DNA of 64,000 nucleotides from Nostoc sp. UHCC 0702 (GTDB lineage Bacteria; Cyanobacteriota; Cyanobacteriia; Cyanobacteriales; Nostocaceae). Below, piece after piece: positions 7,736 through 17,072 of the stretch. The stretch lies in assembly GCA_017164015.1 (NCBI GenBank), contig CP071065.1, forward strand, positions 4,317,918-4,381,917, given 5' to 3'. The position numbers and the translations under genes were made by a program. The notes under the pieces were generated by a model. The model was given only the letters and a program-made list of their open reading frames with translations, had not been told where the DNA came from and searched no databases. Within the stretch, counting starts at the first letter, position 1. Each line of letters opens with the position of its first letter.

Positions 7736-9906
7736 CAGTCGTTTTCACGCTGGAAATCCACTACGAACAGGATGTTGTCCAAGCTAGACAACGCACTCGT
7801 GAGATCGCCGAGCAATTGGGCTTTGATGCTCAAGATCAAGCAAGATTGGCAACGGCAGTTTCCGAAATTGCCCGCAACGCCTTTCAGTATGCCAGAGGTG
7901 GAACAGTTGAATTTTGTGTAGCAGGAGAGCCTCAGGCGTTTGTGATTCGGATTCAGGATTGGGGTGGGGGCATTCCTCATCTGGCAGAGGTTTTGGCAGG
8001 ACGTGACACCTCTTTTACAGGAATGGGGTTAGGCATTGTGGGCAGCCGCAAGCTGATGGATTTCTTTGAGATGGAATCGCTACCGGGAGAAGGAACAACG
8101 GTAGTGATGAGCAAAAACTTGTCGAAGCGCACACCTACTTTCAGCGATTGGCAATTGCAGCAGATTCGAGAAACCGTGATTAAGCGATCGCCCCAGAATC
8201 CCTATGAAGAGATCCAGCGACAAAACCAGGAATTACTGCGGACAATGGCAGAGTTACGCAAGCGCGAGGAAGAACTGACCCAGCTCAACCGGGAACTGGA
8301 AGATACCAATCGTGGTGTGATTGCCCTCTACGCGGAACTGGATGAGAAGGCAGACTCTCTGCAAAAAGCAAACGACCTAAAAACCCGCTTTCTCTCGAAC
8401 ATGAGCCATGAGTTTCGCACACCGCTCAACTCTATTTTGTCGCTATCTCGGATGCTGCTGGCACGCATGGATGGCGATTTGACTGCCGAGCAAGAAAAGC
8501 AGGTAACATTCATCCAAAAGGCGGCAAGTGGATTATCAGAACTGGTCAACGACTTGCTGGATTTGGCAAAGGTGGAAGCTGGAAAAATTGAAGTGCGCCC
8601 CAGTTCCTTTGAAGTCAGTGACTTGTTTGCCACGCTGCGAGGAATGCTGCGCCCATTATTGGTTCAAGGCTCCTCTGTCGAGTTGAATGTGGAGGAACCT
8701 GACGGCATTGGGCAGATATATAGCGATGAGGGCAAAGTCGCGCAAATTCTCAGAAACTTTGTCTCGAATTCGTTGAAATTTACCGAGCAGGGAGAGGTGC
8801 GCGTGAGTGCCATGCAAACCGGTCATACCGTGACCTTCTCCGTATCTGATACGGGCATCGGCATCGCGACCGCCGATCAAGAGCGGATTTTTGAGGATTT
8901 TGTACAAATTGAGTCTTCTCTACAAAAGCAGGTCAAGGGAACAGGGTTAGGATTGCCGTTATCGCGCAAACTAACGGAGCTACTCGGCGGCAGCATTTTT
9001 GTTAGAAGTGAACTGGGTCAAGGCTCCACCTTTACGGCATCGATTCCGATCGTCTACCCATACACAGCTGAATTTCCCACCCTCCTGCAACCGATGACCG
9101 ACCGTCGGTTGGAGACCATCGCATCAATTGAGCCAACTCGCCTGCCCATTCTGGCGGTTGAAGATCATCCAGAAACGCTATTTATTTACGAAAAGCACCT
9201 TCAGGAGTCAACCTATCAATTAATTGCGACCCGCACTTTAGCTCAGGCAAGGCTTGTCTTACAACAACTTCGACCTGCGGCAATTATGCTAGATATTATG
9301 CTAGAAGGGCAAAACGGCTGGACGTTCTTGCGAGAACTCAAAGGAGATGAAACGACTTGCACCATCCCCGTACTCGTTATTACCATCATTGATAACGAAA
9401 AGCAAGCACTAGCGCTAGGAGCCAACGGTTTTCTAATTAAGCCGGCAGACAGATTGCCGTTGTTGAACAAACTGAATACGCTAATTAATCAGAACAAGCC
9501 TCAAAAAATCTTATTAATTGACGATGACCCCGCCTATCGATATTTGCTGAAACAGTTGTTGGTAAATACACAATTGAGTATTTTAGAAGCCATGAACGGA
9601 TGGGAAGGATTAAATTTGGCACAACGGGAGCAACCGACCGCGATTTTGCTTGACTTGGAGATGCCAGAGTTGAGCGGGTTTGATGTCCTCAAGCAGCTTA
9701 AGAACAATTCCGTCACTCAGTCGATTCCTGTGATCATCTACTCATCTGCACAACTGGATGCAGAAGCGCAGAGCCAATTAGCAAAAAAAAGCATCGCCAT
9801 TCTTTCCAAAGAAACAGGCTCTCAAACGGCAGCAATCGCCCAACTTCAAGATGCCCTGCTCAAAGCCGGACTTGTTCTAGATGCTTGTGGGCAAAGTCAT
9901 GTCTGA
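7732..9906 (+). CDS. hybrid histidine kinase with N-terminal RsbT-like ATPase and two receivers
   Basis: The 724-residue protein has an N-terminal GHKL domain (about 1-130; SEIARNAFQYARGG), a coiled coil (about 155-220), HisKA with His in NMSHEFRTPLN (about 226), a HATPase domain (about 320-440; DTGIGI, GTGLGLPLS), then two receiver domains with Asp in MLDIML (about 519) and LLDLEMP (about 640). It has no membrane segment. A partner-switching ATPase welded to a kinase suggests that the RsbST switch feeds directly into phosphorelay. ATGA overlap with the phosphatase gene supports one operon. The first receiver has MLEGQNG after its Asp instead of the usual MP pattern. Confidence 0.9.
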   Translation: MTVVFTLEIHYEQDVVQARQRTREIAEQLGFDAQDQARLATAVSEIARNAFQYARGGTVEFCVAGEPQAFVIRIQDWGGGIPHLAEVLAGRDTSFTGMGLGIVGSRKLMDFFEMESLPGEGTTVVMSKNLSKRTPTFSDWQLQQIRETVIKRSPQNPYEEIQRQNQELLRTMAELRKREEELTQLNRELEDTNRGVIALYAELDEKADSLQKANDLKTRFLSNMSHEFRTPLNSILSLSRMLLARMDGDLTAEQEKQVTFIQKAASGLSELVNDLLDLAKVEAGKIEVRPSSFEVSDLFATLRGMLRPLLVQGSSVELNVEEPDGIGQIYSDEGKVAQILRNFVSNSLKFTEQGEVRVSAMQTGHTVTFSVSDTGIGIATADQERIFEDFVQIESSLQKQVKGTGLGLPLSRKLTELLGGSIFVRSELGQGSTFTASIPIVYPYTAEFPTLLQPMTDRRLETIASIEPTRLPILAVEDHPETLFIYEKHLQESTYQLIATRTLAQARLVLQQLRPAAIMLDIMLEGQNGWTFLRELKGDETTCTIPVLVITIIDNEKQALALGANGFLIKPADRLPLLNKLNTLINQNKPQKILLIDDDPAYRYLLKQLLVNTQLSILEAMNGWEGLNLAQREQPTAILLDLEMPELSGFDVLKQLKNNSVTQSIPVIIYSSAQLDAEAQSQLAKKSIAILSKETGSQTAAIAQLQDALLKAGLVLDACGQSHV

Positions 9907-11890
9907 GCCACGGGTTATCATCCTGCATGTTGACGATAACGAAGCCAATCGTTACATTGTCACCCGGATTTTGCAAAATGCAGGCTTTACCGTCGTGGAA
10001 GCGGCAACCGGAGCAGCAGGATTAAAGGCTGCTACTGAACATCAGCCTACTCTGGTGATTTTGGATGTCAAATTACCAGATATCAGCGGCTTTGAAGTCT
10101 GCCGCCAAATTAAGGCAAACCCCGAAACAGCTTTTATTCCTGTGCTACACCTTTCTGCAAGTTTTATTCAAAGCCAGGATAAAGCAGAAGGCTTAGACAG
10201 TGGTGCCGATGCTTATTTGGTGCAACCTGTTGAACCCATTGAACTGCTGGCTACGGTGCGATCGCTGCTGCGAATTCGCCGAGCGGAGGAATTAGCTTTA
10301 TCCTCAGCACGGGAATGGCAAACCACCTTTGACTCGATCAAGGACGGCGTATGTCTGGTAGACACAGAAGGTATAATTCTGCGCTGTAATCGAGCGATGA
10401 TGCAGCTTTTTTGCAAGCCCGCCCACGAAATCTTAGGTTGTGTTCACCATGAGCTGATGGGCGCAGAATTGGGAATTGGTGATGGCGTCTGCTTTCGCCG
10501 TGCTAAAGAAACTCACCAACGGCAAGTTCTAGAATTTCAGTCCAGAGGACGGTGGTTTGCCAAAACCATCGACCCGGTATTTAATGAGCATGGAACTCTC
10601 ACAGGTGCCGTTTTCATCCTGTCCGATATCACCGAACGTAAGCAAGCATCAGCCTTCCTACAAGAGCAGAACGAGCGCCTCAATCAGCTGATGGTCTCTT
10701 TGCAGCAACAAACTGAACAAGCGCAACAAGCCAATCGGATTAAAGATGAGTTTCTAGCAGTGCTGTCTCATGAATTGCGATCGCCCCTGAATCCGATTTT
10801 GGGATGGGCAAAAGTTTTGCAAACGAGCCACCAGGACGCAGCCAAAACTCAGTATGCACTCGAAACGATTGAGCGTAACGCTAAACTACAAGCGCAACTG
10901 ATTGAAGACCTGCTCGATGTGTCGCGCATTCTCCAAGGTAAGTTGAGTTTGCATACTGTTCCAGTCGGTCTAACTTTTACCATCAAAGCTGCCTTGGAAA
11001 CTGTGCGGCTTGCTGCTGAAGCTAAATCCATTCAGATTAAAACAGTATTTGAACCGAACGTAGGGCAAGTGTTGGGTGATTCTGGTCGCCTGCAACAGGT
11101 TGTTTGGAATCTACTTTCCAACGCGATTAAATTTACCTCACAGGGTGGTCGAGTAGAAGTGCGGTTAGAAAGGATGAAGGATGAAGGTGAAGGGATGAAT
11201 CAAGTAGATACTCATCCAGTGGAATACACTCAAATCACTGTCAGCGACACTGGTATGGGAATCTCTGGTGACTTTCTGCCCTATGTCTTTGACTACTTTT
11301 GCCAAGCCGATGGGACAACGACCCGAAGATTTGGGGGATTGGGGTTAGGGTTAGCGATCGTGCGTCATTTGGTTGAACTACATGGAGGAACCGTTCAGGC
11401 AGCGAGCAAGGGAGAAGGTCAAGGAGCAACGTTTACAGTCAAGTTTCCACTCATCGCTACGGCAAAACTGAATCAAGATGATACTACGTTTCATAATCGC
11501 TCAGACTTCAATCTGAATGGATTGCAAGCACTGCTTGTAGATGATGACAAAGATTCGCGGGAGTTCATTACCTTCCTGCTAGAACAGTACGGGGCACAAG
11601 TGACTGAAGCCCAATCAGGATATGATGCTCTGAGCAGTTTGGGGCAAGCAAAATTTGATTTGCTAATCAGTGATATTGGGATGCCCGATATGGATGGCTA
11701 CACACTAATTCGGCAAATTAGAAAGCAGTCGCCTGACCAGGGCGGAGAAATTCCGGCGATCGCCCTCACTGCTTATGCAGGAGAGATTGATCAACAACTT
11801 GCACTAGCAGCCGGATTTCAACAGCATATTTCTAAACCAATTGAGCTAGAGGTACTAATGCAGGCTATTTTAACTATAGTAGGAGTATAG
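9899..11890 (+). CDS. hybrid histidine kinase, REC-PAS-HisKA-HATPase-REC
   Basis: The 663-residue soluble protein starts MSEPRVIILHVDDNE. It has a receiver (Asp in VILDVKLP, about 57), PAS (about 135-255; VCLVDTEGIILRCNRAM), coiled linker, HisKA (VLSHELRSPLN, about His 292), HATPase (DTGMGIS, GLGLGLAIV) and a C-terminal receiver (ISDIGMPDMDGY, about Asp 592). The start at 9899 overlaps the upstream gene by 8 bases; the longer ORF would overlap by 26. An insert of Lys/Glu/Met residues near 420 looks like a slipped repeat (MKDEGEGMN). Last gene of the operon. Confidence 0.9.
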   Translation: MSEPRVIILHVDDNEANRYIVTRILQNAGFTVVEAATGAAGLKAATEHQPTLVILDVKLPDISGFEVCRQIKANPETAFIPVLHLSASFIQSQDKAEGLDSGADAYLVQPVEPIELLATVRSLLRIRRAEELALSSAREWQTTFDSIKDGVCLVDTEGIILRCNRAMMQLFCKPAHEILGCVHHELMGAELGIGDGVCFRRAKETHQRQVLEFQSRGRWFAKTIDPVFNEHGTLTGAVFILSDITERKQASAFLQEQNERLNQLMVSLQQQTEQAQQANRIKDEFLAVLSHELRSPLNPILGWAKVLQTSHQDAAKTQYALETIERNAKLQAQLIEDLLDVSRILQGKLSLHTVPVGLTFTIKAALETVRLAAEAKSIQIKTVFEPNVGQVLGDSGRLQQVVWNLLSNAIKFTSQGGRVEVRLERMKDEGEGMNQVDTHPVEYTQITVSDTGMGISGDFLPYVFDYFCQADGTTTRRFGGLGLGLAIVRHLVELHGGTVQAASKGEGQGATFTVKFPLIATAKLNQDDTTFHNRSDFNLNGLQALLVDDDKDSREFITFLLEQYGAQVTEAQSGYDALSSLGQAKFDLLISDIGMPDMDGYTLIRQIRKQSPDQGGEIPAIALTAYAGEIDQQLALAAGFQQHISKPIELEVLMQAILTIVGV

Positions 11891-12126
11891 CAAAAATTAG
11901 TAAAAGTTGTTTCTTGACAGACTCTTAGTACAGAATTCATACGCTACGCGAATGACGACTGACGCAATTGAATCTGTGCAGTTATATTGCATGGTTTAGC
12001 TAGACAACTAAACAGCAAACCCATACTAGCAGGGCTAACGCACTATATTCTGAAACCCCTGCTGAATAAGGATTTTTACGAAAAAAGAGGATAAATTATA
12101 AAACGCCAAAACCCTTGGTATTAAAG
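11891..12126. other. intergenic region before the IS4 element
   Basis: About 240 bases with no ORF. It contains a short segment common in Nostocales spacers (CATACGCTACGCGAATGACG near 11939). No terminator was recognised after the kinase gene. Confidence 0.4.
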
Positions 12127-12137
12127 GATTCTTATAC
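12127..12137. repeat. left 11-bp target site duplication of the IS4 element
   Basis: GATTCTTATAC directly abuts the left inverted repeat and recurs exactly at 13743-13753 outside the right inverted repeat. Confidence 0.9.
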
Positions 12138-13742
12138 GAATGGCACTAAGAAAAGCTCTAAGCTATGTATAATAAGGGCTACAGCTTTAATACCTACTCC
12201 CGCAGTCATGGCATGAGTCAGGCGATCGCAAATGAAGAGATGATGTACGGTGTCTTCAAAAATTTTTGTCGGTAGAAAAAGCTTACTCGTCCGTGAAATA
12301 CTTTTATGAGAACGAGCAAGCCAACACTATAATTACTACTGTGACACTAAGAGTACAAATCCTCAAGGACAAATTTAAGCAAAGTTTAGGCTTACCTTTT
12401 AGAGAACTGTTGCCAGAATCGATAATAAGTCAAGCAATATCTGAGCTAGGAATCAAATACAAAAAGCGGTTGTTTGACCCAATCGTAACTTTATGGGCAT
12501 TTTTATCACAGGTTTTGGATACTGATAAAACTTGCCATAATGCTGTGAGTAAGATAATTGCACATTTGGCAGAAGAAAATGTAGAACTTCCTTCAACAGA
12601 TACGAGCGCATACTGCCAAGCTAGGGCAAGATTGCCAGAAGAATTGTTAGAAAAACTTTTCAATTATTCAGCACAAAAACTAGAAGATAAAGTAACCCAA
12701 GAACATTTATGGTGTGGTCGAAATGTAAAAGTGATAGATGGCTCGACGGTATCCATGCCTGACACTGTGGAGAATCAAAAAAAATACCCTCAGCCTAGTA
12801 CCCAAAAAGAAGGTTGTGGCTTTCCAATTGCGAAAATCGGTGTAATATTCAGTTTGTTTACAGGAGCCGCAGTCGCTTTGTGCATAGACGTTTTGAACAC
12901 CCATGATATTAAGTTAGCAAGGAAATTGTACCGTTTTCTTAAACCAAATGATGTACTTTTAGGTGATAGAGCATTTTGTGCCTATGCCGACATGGTTGCT
13001 ATTAAAAAAATTGATTGTGATGCTGTATTTCGTAAACACCAAGCACGCACAACAACCATGCAAAAAGGTAAAATTATTGGTGATTGCGATAAATTGGTTA
13101 CTTGGGATAAACCTAAAAAATGCCCAAATGGATTAAGTAAAGATGAATTTGATGCTCTACCTCCTTCTATAACTTTACGCGAAATTCACTACTATATTGA
13201 TATTCCTGGTTTTCGTACTAGTAGAATTAGCTTAATTACGACTTTATTAGATCAAGAAATCTACCCTCGCTTAAAAATAGTTCGGCTTTACTATCAACGT
13301 TGGCAGATTGAACTCGATCTAAAACATGTGAAAACTACTTTGGGTATGGATATTTTACGATGTAAAACTCCTTCAATGGTACGCAAAGAAATTTATGCTT
13401 ATTTACTTGCTTACAATTTACTGAGGAGTTTAATGTGGTCAGCTGGGACTACTTACAATACTCCTCCAAATCGTATATCGCTGCAAGGTACTCGTCATCA
13501 TTTTATTAACTTTCTTCCTAAATTAGAAGCAGCTAACTCTAAAAAACGGCTTAGACTTTACCGCACTTTGCTTAAAATTATTGTTCACAAGGTTATTCCC
13601 GATCGCCCCGCCAGAAATGAACCACGAGCTACCAAACGTCGCCCTAAAGCTTACCCCAGATTGACCCAGCCACGCCAACAATTACGTAAACAATTGCAGA
13701 CCGCTTAATTGGTAAGCCTTTCCGCTTTTCTTAGTGCCATTC
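12138..13742 (+). mobile_element. complete IS4-family insertion sequence (1605 bp)
   Basis: Perfect 19-bp terminal inverted repeats lie at 12138-12156 and 13724-13742, and an 11-bp direct repeat flanks the element, the size expected for IS4 relatives. It encodes one transposase on the plus strand. Exact ends and duplication show a recent, simple insertion. Confidence 0.95.
12266..13708 (+). CDS. IS4-family DDE transposase
   Basis: The 480-residue protein has DDE residues in VIDGSTVSMPD (Asp about 157), LLGDRAF (Asp about 233) and the IS4 signature Y-(2)-R-(3)-E-(6)-K in YYQRWQIELDLKHVK (Glu about 350). The only possible start is TTG at 12266, since no in-frame ATG lies between the upstream stop and the conserved region. 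The basic C-terminus (PRATKRRPKAYPRL) is usual for this group. The ORF is intact. Confidence 0.93.
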   Translation: MSVEKAYSSVKYFYENEQANTIITTVTLRVQILKDKFKQSLGLPFRELLPESIISQAISELGIKYKKRLFDPIVTLWAFLSQVLDTDKTCHNAVSKIIAHLAEENVELPSTDTSAYCQARARLPEELLEKLFNYSAQKLEDKVTQEHLWCGRNVKVIDGSTVSMPDTVENQKKYPQPSTQKEGCGFPIAKIGVIFSLFTGAAVALCIDVLNTHDIKLARKLYRFLKPNDVLLGDRAFCAYADMVAIKKIDCDAVFRKHQARTTTMQKGKIIGDCDKLVTWDKPKKCPNGLSKDEFDALPPSITLREIHYYIDIPGFRTSRISLITTLLDQEIYPRLKIVRLYYQRWQIELDLKHVKTTLGMDILRCKTPSMVRKEIYAYLLAYNLLRSLMWSAGTTYNTPPNRISLQGTRHHFINFLPKLEAANSKKRLRLYRTLLKIIVHKVIPDRPARNEPRATKRRPKAYPRLTQPRQQLRKQLQTA

Positions 13743-13753
13743 GATTCTTATAC
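13743..13753. repeat. right 11-bp target site duplication of the IS4 element
   Basis: Exact copy of the sequence at 12127-12137, directly outside the right inverted repeat. Confidence 0.9.
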
Positions 13754-13889
13754 TTTAGATGCGTTTGCCCTGCCCATACTAGAGTTTCATAAAACTTAAA
13801 GTGTTTTACTTCTCTCCTGAGAGTGATGACTAATTCTATTTAAGTATTTCTTTACCTTTGATACAAGAATAAACATTGACACTCCGAGC

Positions 13890-14240
13890 GCCTAAAGCCA
13901 TGAGGATTCTTGCTTCAACCGTCCTCCCTAGATACCCAAATCAAAGTATTCAAATATACCCGTTTGGATACCTCCACAAACATACACGGACTGCCCGACC
14001 GCGTTTGAAACGATTTATTCAATTCCTACTTTTACTCCCACATTTGTGAGCCACTGCGTTGGGCGGGCAATGCCCGACTTGAAGCATGTGGCGGTACAAG
14101 ATTTTGGGCTTATTGCCCCCAGGGTTCTGGATCAGGAGTTGTCCACTTGACCTACTTGGCTTTTTATAGCAAGCGCTTTACCGCCAAGCACAATATTACC
14201 ACAAAAAGCCGTCCTCCAAGGACGGGGCTTTAAACCCATT
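13890..14240. mobile_element. decayed IS200/605-like remnant or PATE-type element
   Basis: The left part (GAGGATTCTTGCTTCAACCG near 13900) resembles the right end of the intact IS605 element at 1105 (GATTCCTGCTTCAACGATC). The right part has a hairpin at 14205-14231 (CCGTCC/GGACGG stem flanked by AAAG/CTTT) of the kind seen at IS605 left ends. No transposase frame remains. It could be a non-autonomous element mobilised by a resident TnpA. Confidence 0.45.
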
Positions 14241-14375
14241 TTTTTGGTAAGCCCCGACCGCGCAAGAAAAGTGAACAGTCGAGCCGAGCAAAAGCCTTGT
14301 ATACATTGATTTTCAGCTAGTTCATAAAATTACATTGTTACTTTTTGCTTACTTATGTTAATTTCCATAAATAAA

Positions 14376-14398
14376 GCCCTCATAAAAACTATGAGGGC
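14376..14398. terminator. hairpin, possible terminator
   Basis: A perfect 8-bp stem (GCCCTCAT at 14376-14383, ATGAGGGC at 14391-14398) with a 7-base loop. An AT-rich tract follows but no run of T. No gene reads into it from the left, so it may act for rpsU or belong to a repeat. Confidence 0.4.
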
Positions 14399-14449
14399 AT
14401 TAATTATTATCTATGTCAGTTCTCAGGGAGATCCAATAAATAAACCAGC

Positions 14450-14670
14450 CCAGACCCTTCGGGGTGACGCTCCTGCGTCGAAGATCGCTCTTGAGATCGG
14501 CAGTCGCTCATGGGGAACCAGTCCGTTGCGGAGGTTCCCTCCGTTGTAGGAACTGGCGTGGAAACCCCCTCTTGGCCGCGTTGCTGAGCCGTATCAATAA
14601 TATTTTTGGCAAAACCGCTCTTATTTAGGCGCTTTCGCCCGTAAGGCGCTCATCGACGGCGCTTGCTGAT
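14450..14670. repeat. palindrome-rich spacer with a dispersed repeat
   Basis: The block at 14517-14558 (CCAGTCCGTTGCGGAGG...) recurs in related form at 17904-17943. It is itself roughly palindromic (CCAGT...ACTGG). Small hairpins follow (GGCGCTTTCGCCCGTAAGGCGC near 14630). No gene is supported here. Confidence 0.55.
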
Positions 14671-14689
14671 TTATTCGCGGGCTTGTGCC

Positions 14690-14878
14690 TCAAGTGCGGA
14701 AACGTCTTTTACCCTGCTTTTGTAAGGCAAGTTTTTTGCGCTTGGATTTTTCAATAGGCGTTTCAAAGTGACGATGCTTTCTCATATCTTGAAAAATCCC
14801 CGCCTTGGAAACTTCTCGCTTAAATCTGCGTAACGCTGACTCAAGATGTTCATTTTCACCCACTATTATTTGGGTCAT
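14690..14878 (-). CDS. rpsU: 30S ribosomal protein S21
   Basis: The 62-residue basic protein begins MTQIIVGENE and contains ESALRRFKREVSKAG, the S21 signature, then a Lys/Arg-rich tail. S21 joins the 30S platform next to the anti-Shine-Dalgarno region of 16S rRNA. An AGGAG site precedes the ATG. It follows an RRM protein gene by 71 bases; this rbp-rpsU pairing is a known cyanobacterial arrangement, often cold-responsive. Confidence 0.95.
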   Translation of the reverse strand: MTQIIVGENEHLESALRRFKREVSKAGIFQDMRKHRHFETPIEKSKRKKLALQKQGKRRFRT

Positions 14879-14949
14879 TCTCTCTCCTACTCAATTGAAT
14901 TCATCAATGGTCTAAAAATTCGCTTTCTCTTTCAATACGGTTTCAAAGC

Positions 14950-15258
14950 TTAGTAGCGTCCGCGTCCACCACCACCACCGTATCCTCCCCGGTTCCCACC
15001 AGAAGAACCTCTGTCTTCCTTGGGTTTGGCTTTGTTAACTTTGAGGTCACGACCCATCCACTCAGCACCATCTAGAGCTTCGATGGCTGCTGCTTCAGAG
15101 GCTTCAGTTCCCATTTCCACAAATCCGAAACCACGTAGTTGTCCTGTTTCGCGGTCAGTAGGTAGTTGAACACGCGTTACAGTGCCGTATTCTGCAAAAA
15201 TACCCTTAATATCATCTTCCGTAACTTGGTAAGAGAGGTTGCCTACATAAATTGACAT
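14950..15258 (-). CDS. RRM-type RNA-binding protein with glycine-rich tail
   Basis: The 102-residue protein is one RRM domain (RNP2 IYVGNL at residues 3-8, RNP1 RGFGFVEM at about 43-50) followed by a Gly/Arg-rich tail. Members of this cyanobacterial Rbp family are commonly cold-induced and act as RNA chaperones. GGAG precedes the ATG. It is likely co-transcribed with rpsU. Confidence 0.93.
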   Translation of the reverse strand: MSIYVGNLSYQVTEDDIKGIFAEYGTVTRVQLPTDRETGQLRGFGFVEMGTEASEAAAIEALDGAEWMGRDLKVNKAKPKEDRGSSGGNRGGYGGGGGRGRY

Positions 15259-15731
15259 TGATTTTCTCCAAAATTATCAGTGTATAGAGGTTTAAATTTC
15301 GGAGATAAGGCTGTGAATACTAAAAACAAACACGCTTCACCGAATTAACTCTCGTTTTCTAGGATGACATAGTTGCGAATTCTGTGCATCCAGTGATGTC
15401 AGACGCAAGTGCCTACGCTCCTGCTTGTTCATAGGATTAGCGCCCTTTCTCGCCGCCATCCTATCATAAACTTTTTGGTTTACTGATATTGGGAGAGGTG
15501 GGTGAGGGCGATCGCAATTTCTTTGGCTTAATTCCTGTTCTGTAGATTTTGGTATAGAAATTTTAAAACCACATTATGGGTCTTGGGGGAAATAAGCAAT
15601 AGCAACGGGTGAGAACACCAAGGAACAGAACCTTGAAAATCTCATAACTAAACCTGGGATAGAGGTGAAAGTCCTCGCTTGTTCAGATCAAGCACACTGG
15701 TGCTAATTGGGAGATAATACGGATAAAAAAT
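15259..15731. other. long leader/spacer upstream of the RNA-binding protein gene
   Basis: The 470 bases should carry the promoter and 5' leader of rbp-rpsU (minus strand). One HIP1 site lies near 15509. The segment 15598-15720 contains several small complementary blocks (CAAGGAACAGAACCTTG, GGTGAAAGTCCTC, TCAAGCACACTGGTGCTAATTG) and looks structured, but no RNA family was identified. Confidence 0.4.
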
Positions 15732-16904
15732 TCAGCCCAATCGCTGCCAAGTTAGTTGTTTTGTACCTTCATCCCAATGCCAGCGCAATAAATTAGCGGC
15801 TTGGCTCTTGGCAATTCCCGGTAAAGCGATCGCTTGTCTGGGTGCATCGGTAGCAAGTAAAATAGCTGTTTCTAGGTCACAAATTCCCCACTCCACCAAA
15901 TTCTGCACTCCCACCAATAAGGGTAAAGTCGTCCCCGATAAAGTGCCATCTGCCAATCGTGCAGTACCATTTGTTACTTCAATTTGCCGACTGTCCCAAG
16001 GATACACCCCATCAGGTAGCCCCAGTGGTGCAAGGGCATCGCTAACTAGGAACAATCCTTTGCTAGCGCGGAGTAAAATTTGCAACATTATAGGCGAAAC
16101 ATGTTGACCATCGGCAATAAAACCACACATGACATTAGGATGAATAATTGCTGCCCCTAATATACCTGGTTCGCGGTGATGTAATGGTGGCATGGCGTTG
16201 AAAGCATGAGTTACCATCGTTGCACCAAGTTCAAAAGCATGTTGCGCTTGAGCGGCTGTTGCCTGAGAATGTCCTAAACTAACGGTGATGCCCAAGGAAC
16301 GCAAATAGGGAATGACTTCACCAGTGGCATCTAACTCTGGTGCTAAGGTAATAACTTTCACAATATCGGCATAATCGCCCAAAACTCGCTTCACCTCTTC
16401 AATGGTTAGAGGTAGCAAATATTCTGCTGGGTGTGCGCCGCGCTTTTGCAAATTCAAAAATGGCCCTTCTAGATGTACCCCCAGAATTTTGGCACTTGCT
16501 TTTTGATTGGGGAGAAAATCAGCAATTACAGCAAGCGATCGCTGAATATTATCTACCGAAGTTGTCACCACTGTTGGTAAAAATCCATCAACTCCAACAT
16601 TCCACAAAAATTGCGAAATTTCCGTTAATAAGTGAGAATCTGCGGCAGTTAATTCGGGGAATGCTAAACCCAACGCCCCGTTAATCTGCAAATCGACTCC
16701 ACCCAAAGAAATCCAGTCGCCAGCGACATCCCATACTTGTAAATCTGGTGCTGGAAGCCGCTTGAAAACTGTACCCATTGGCAAGATTTGCTCAATTATG
16801 CCCTCATGGTTAACTAAGAGCATCTGCAAGCCTTTGTAACCAGGTACTCGCGCATTGATAATATCTACATTCGTAGTGATGGGACTGTGTATTGCTTTAG
16901 TCAT
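15732..16904 (-). CDS. nagA: N-acetylglucosamine-6-phosphate deacetylase
   Basis: The product of about 390 residues has amidohydrolase features in order: GGVDLQINGALG, GVHLEGPFLN, GHSQATAAQAQHAFELGATMVTHAFNAMPPLHHREPG and LVSDALAPLG (catalytic Asp). It removes the acetyl group from GlcNAc-6-P in aminosugar and peptidoglycan recycling. The start is set at the ATG 16904 (MTKAIHS); a GTG at 16934 would add ten residues. It is divergent from purE. Confidence 0.93.
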   Translation of the reverse strand: MTKAIHSPITTNVDIINARVPGYKGLQMLLVNHEGIIEQILPMGTVFKRLPAPDLQVWDVAGDWISLGGVDLQINGALGLAFPELTAADSHLLTEISQFLWNVGVDGFLPTVVTTSVDNIQRSLAVIADFLPNQKASAKILGVHLEGPFLNLQKRGAHPAEYLLPLTIEEVKRVLGDYADIVKVITLAPELDATGEVIPYLRSLGITVSLGHSQATAAQAQHAFELGATMVTHAFNAMPPLHHREPGILGAAIIHPNVMCGFIADGQHVSPIMLQILLRASKGLFLVSDALAPLGLPDGVYPWDSRQIEVTNGTARLADGTLSGTTLPLLVGVQNLVEWGICDLETAILLATDAPRQAIALPGIAKSQAANLLRWHWDEGTKQLTWQRLG

Positions 16905-17072
16905 CACATTGGCGAGAGAATAAATCAGTCTCACCCGATTTTAATTGAAGGAGGCAAGAGGCAGTCCCAATGAAAAAATTTCACGGCAATGTATGAAAAA
17001 GGAACTAGGGACTGATGACTGATGAACGCGCGGTGATTAATCCAAAATCTCAAATCCAAAATCCAAAATTCT

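Noticed and set aside
14355..14549. 64-residue ORF
   Set aside because: Runs through a hairpin and a dispersed palindromic repeat; no family or ribosome site.
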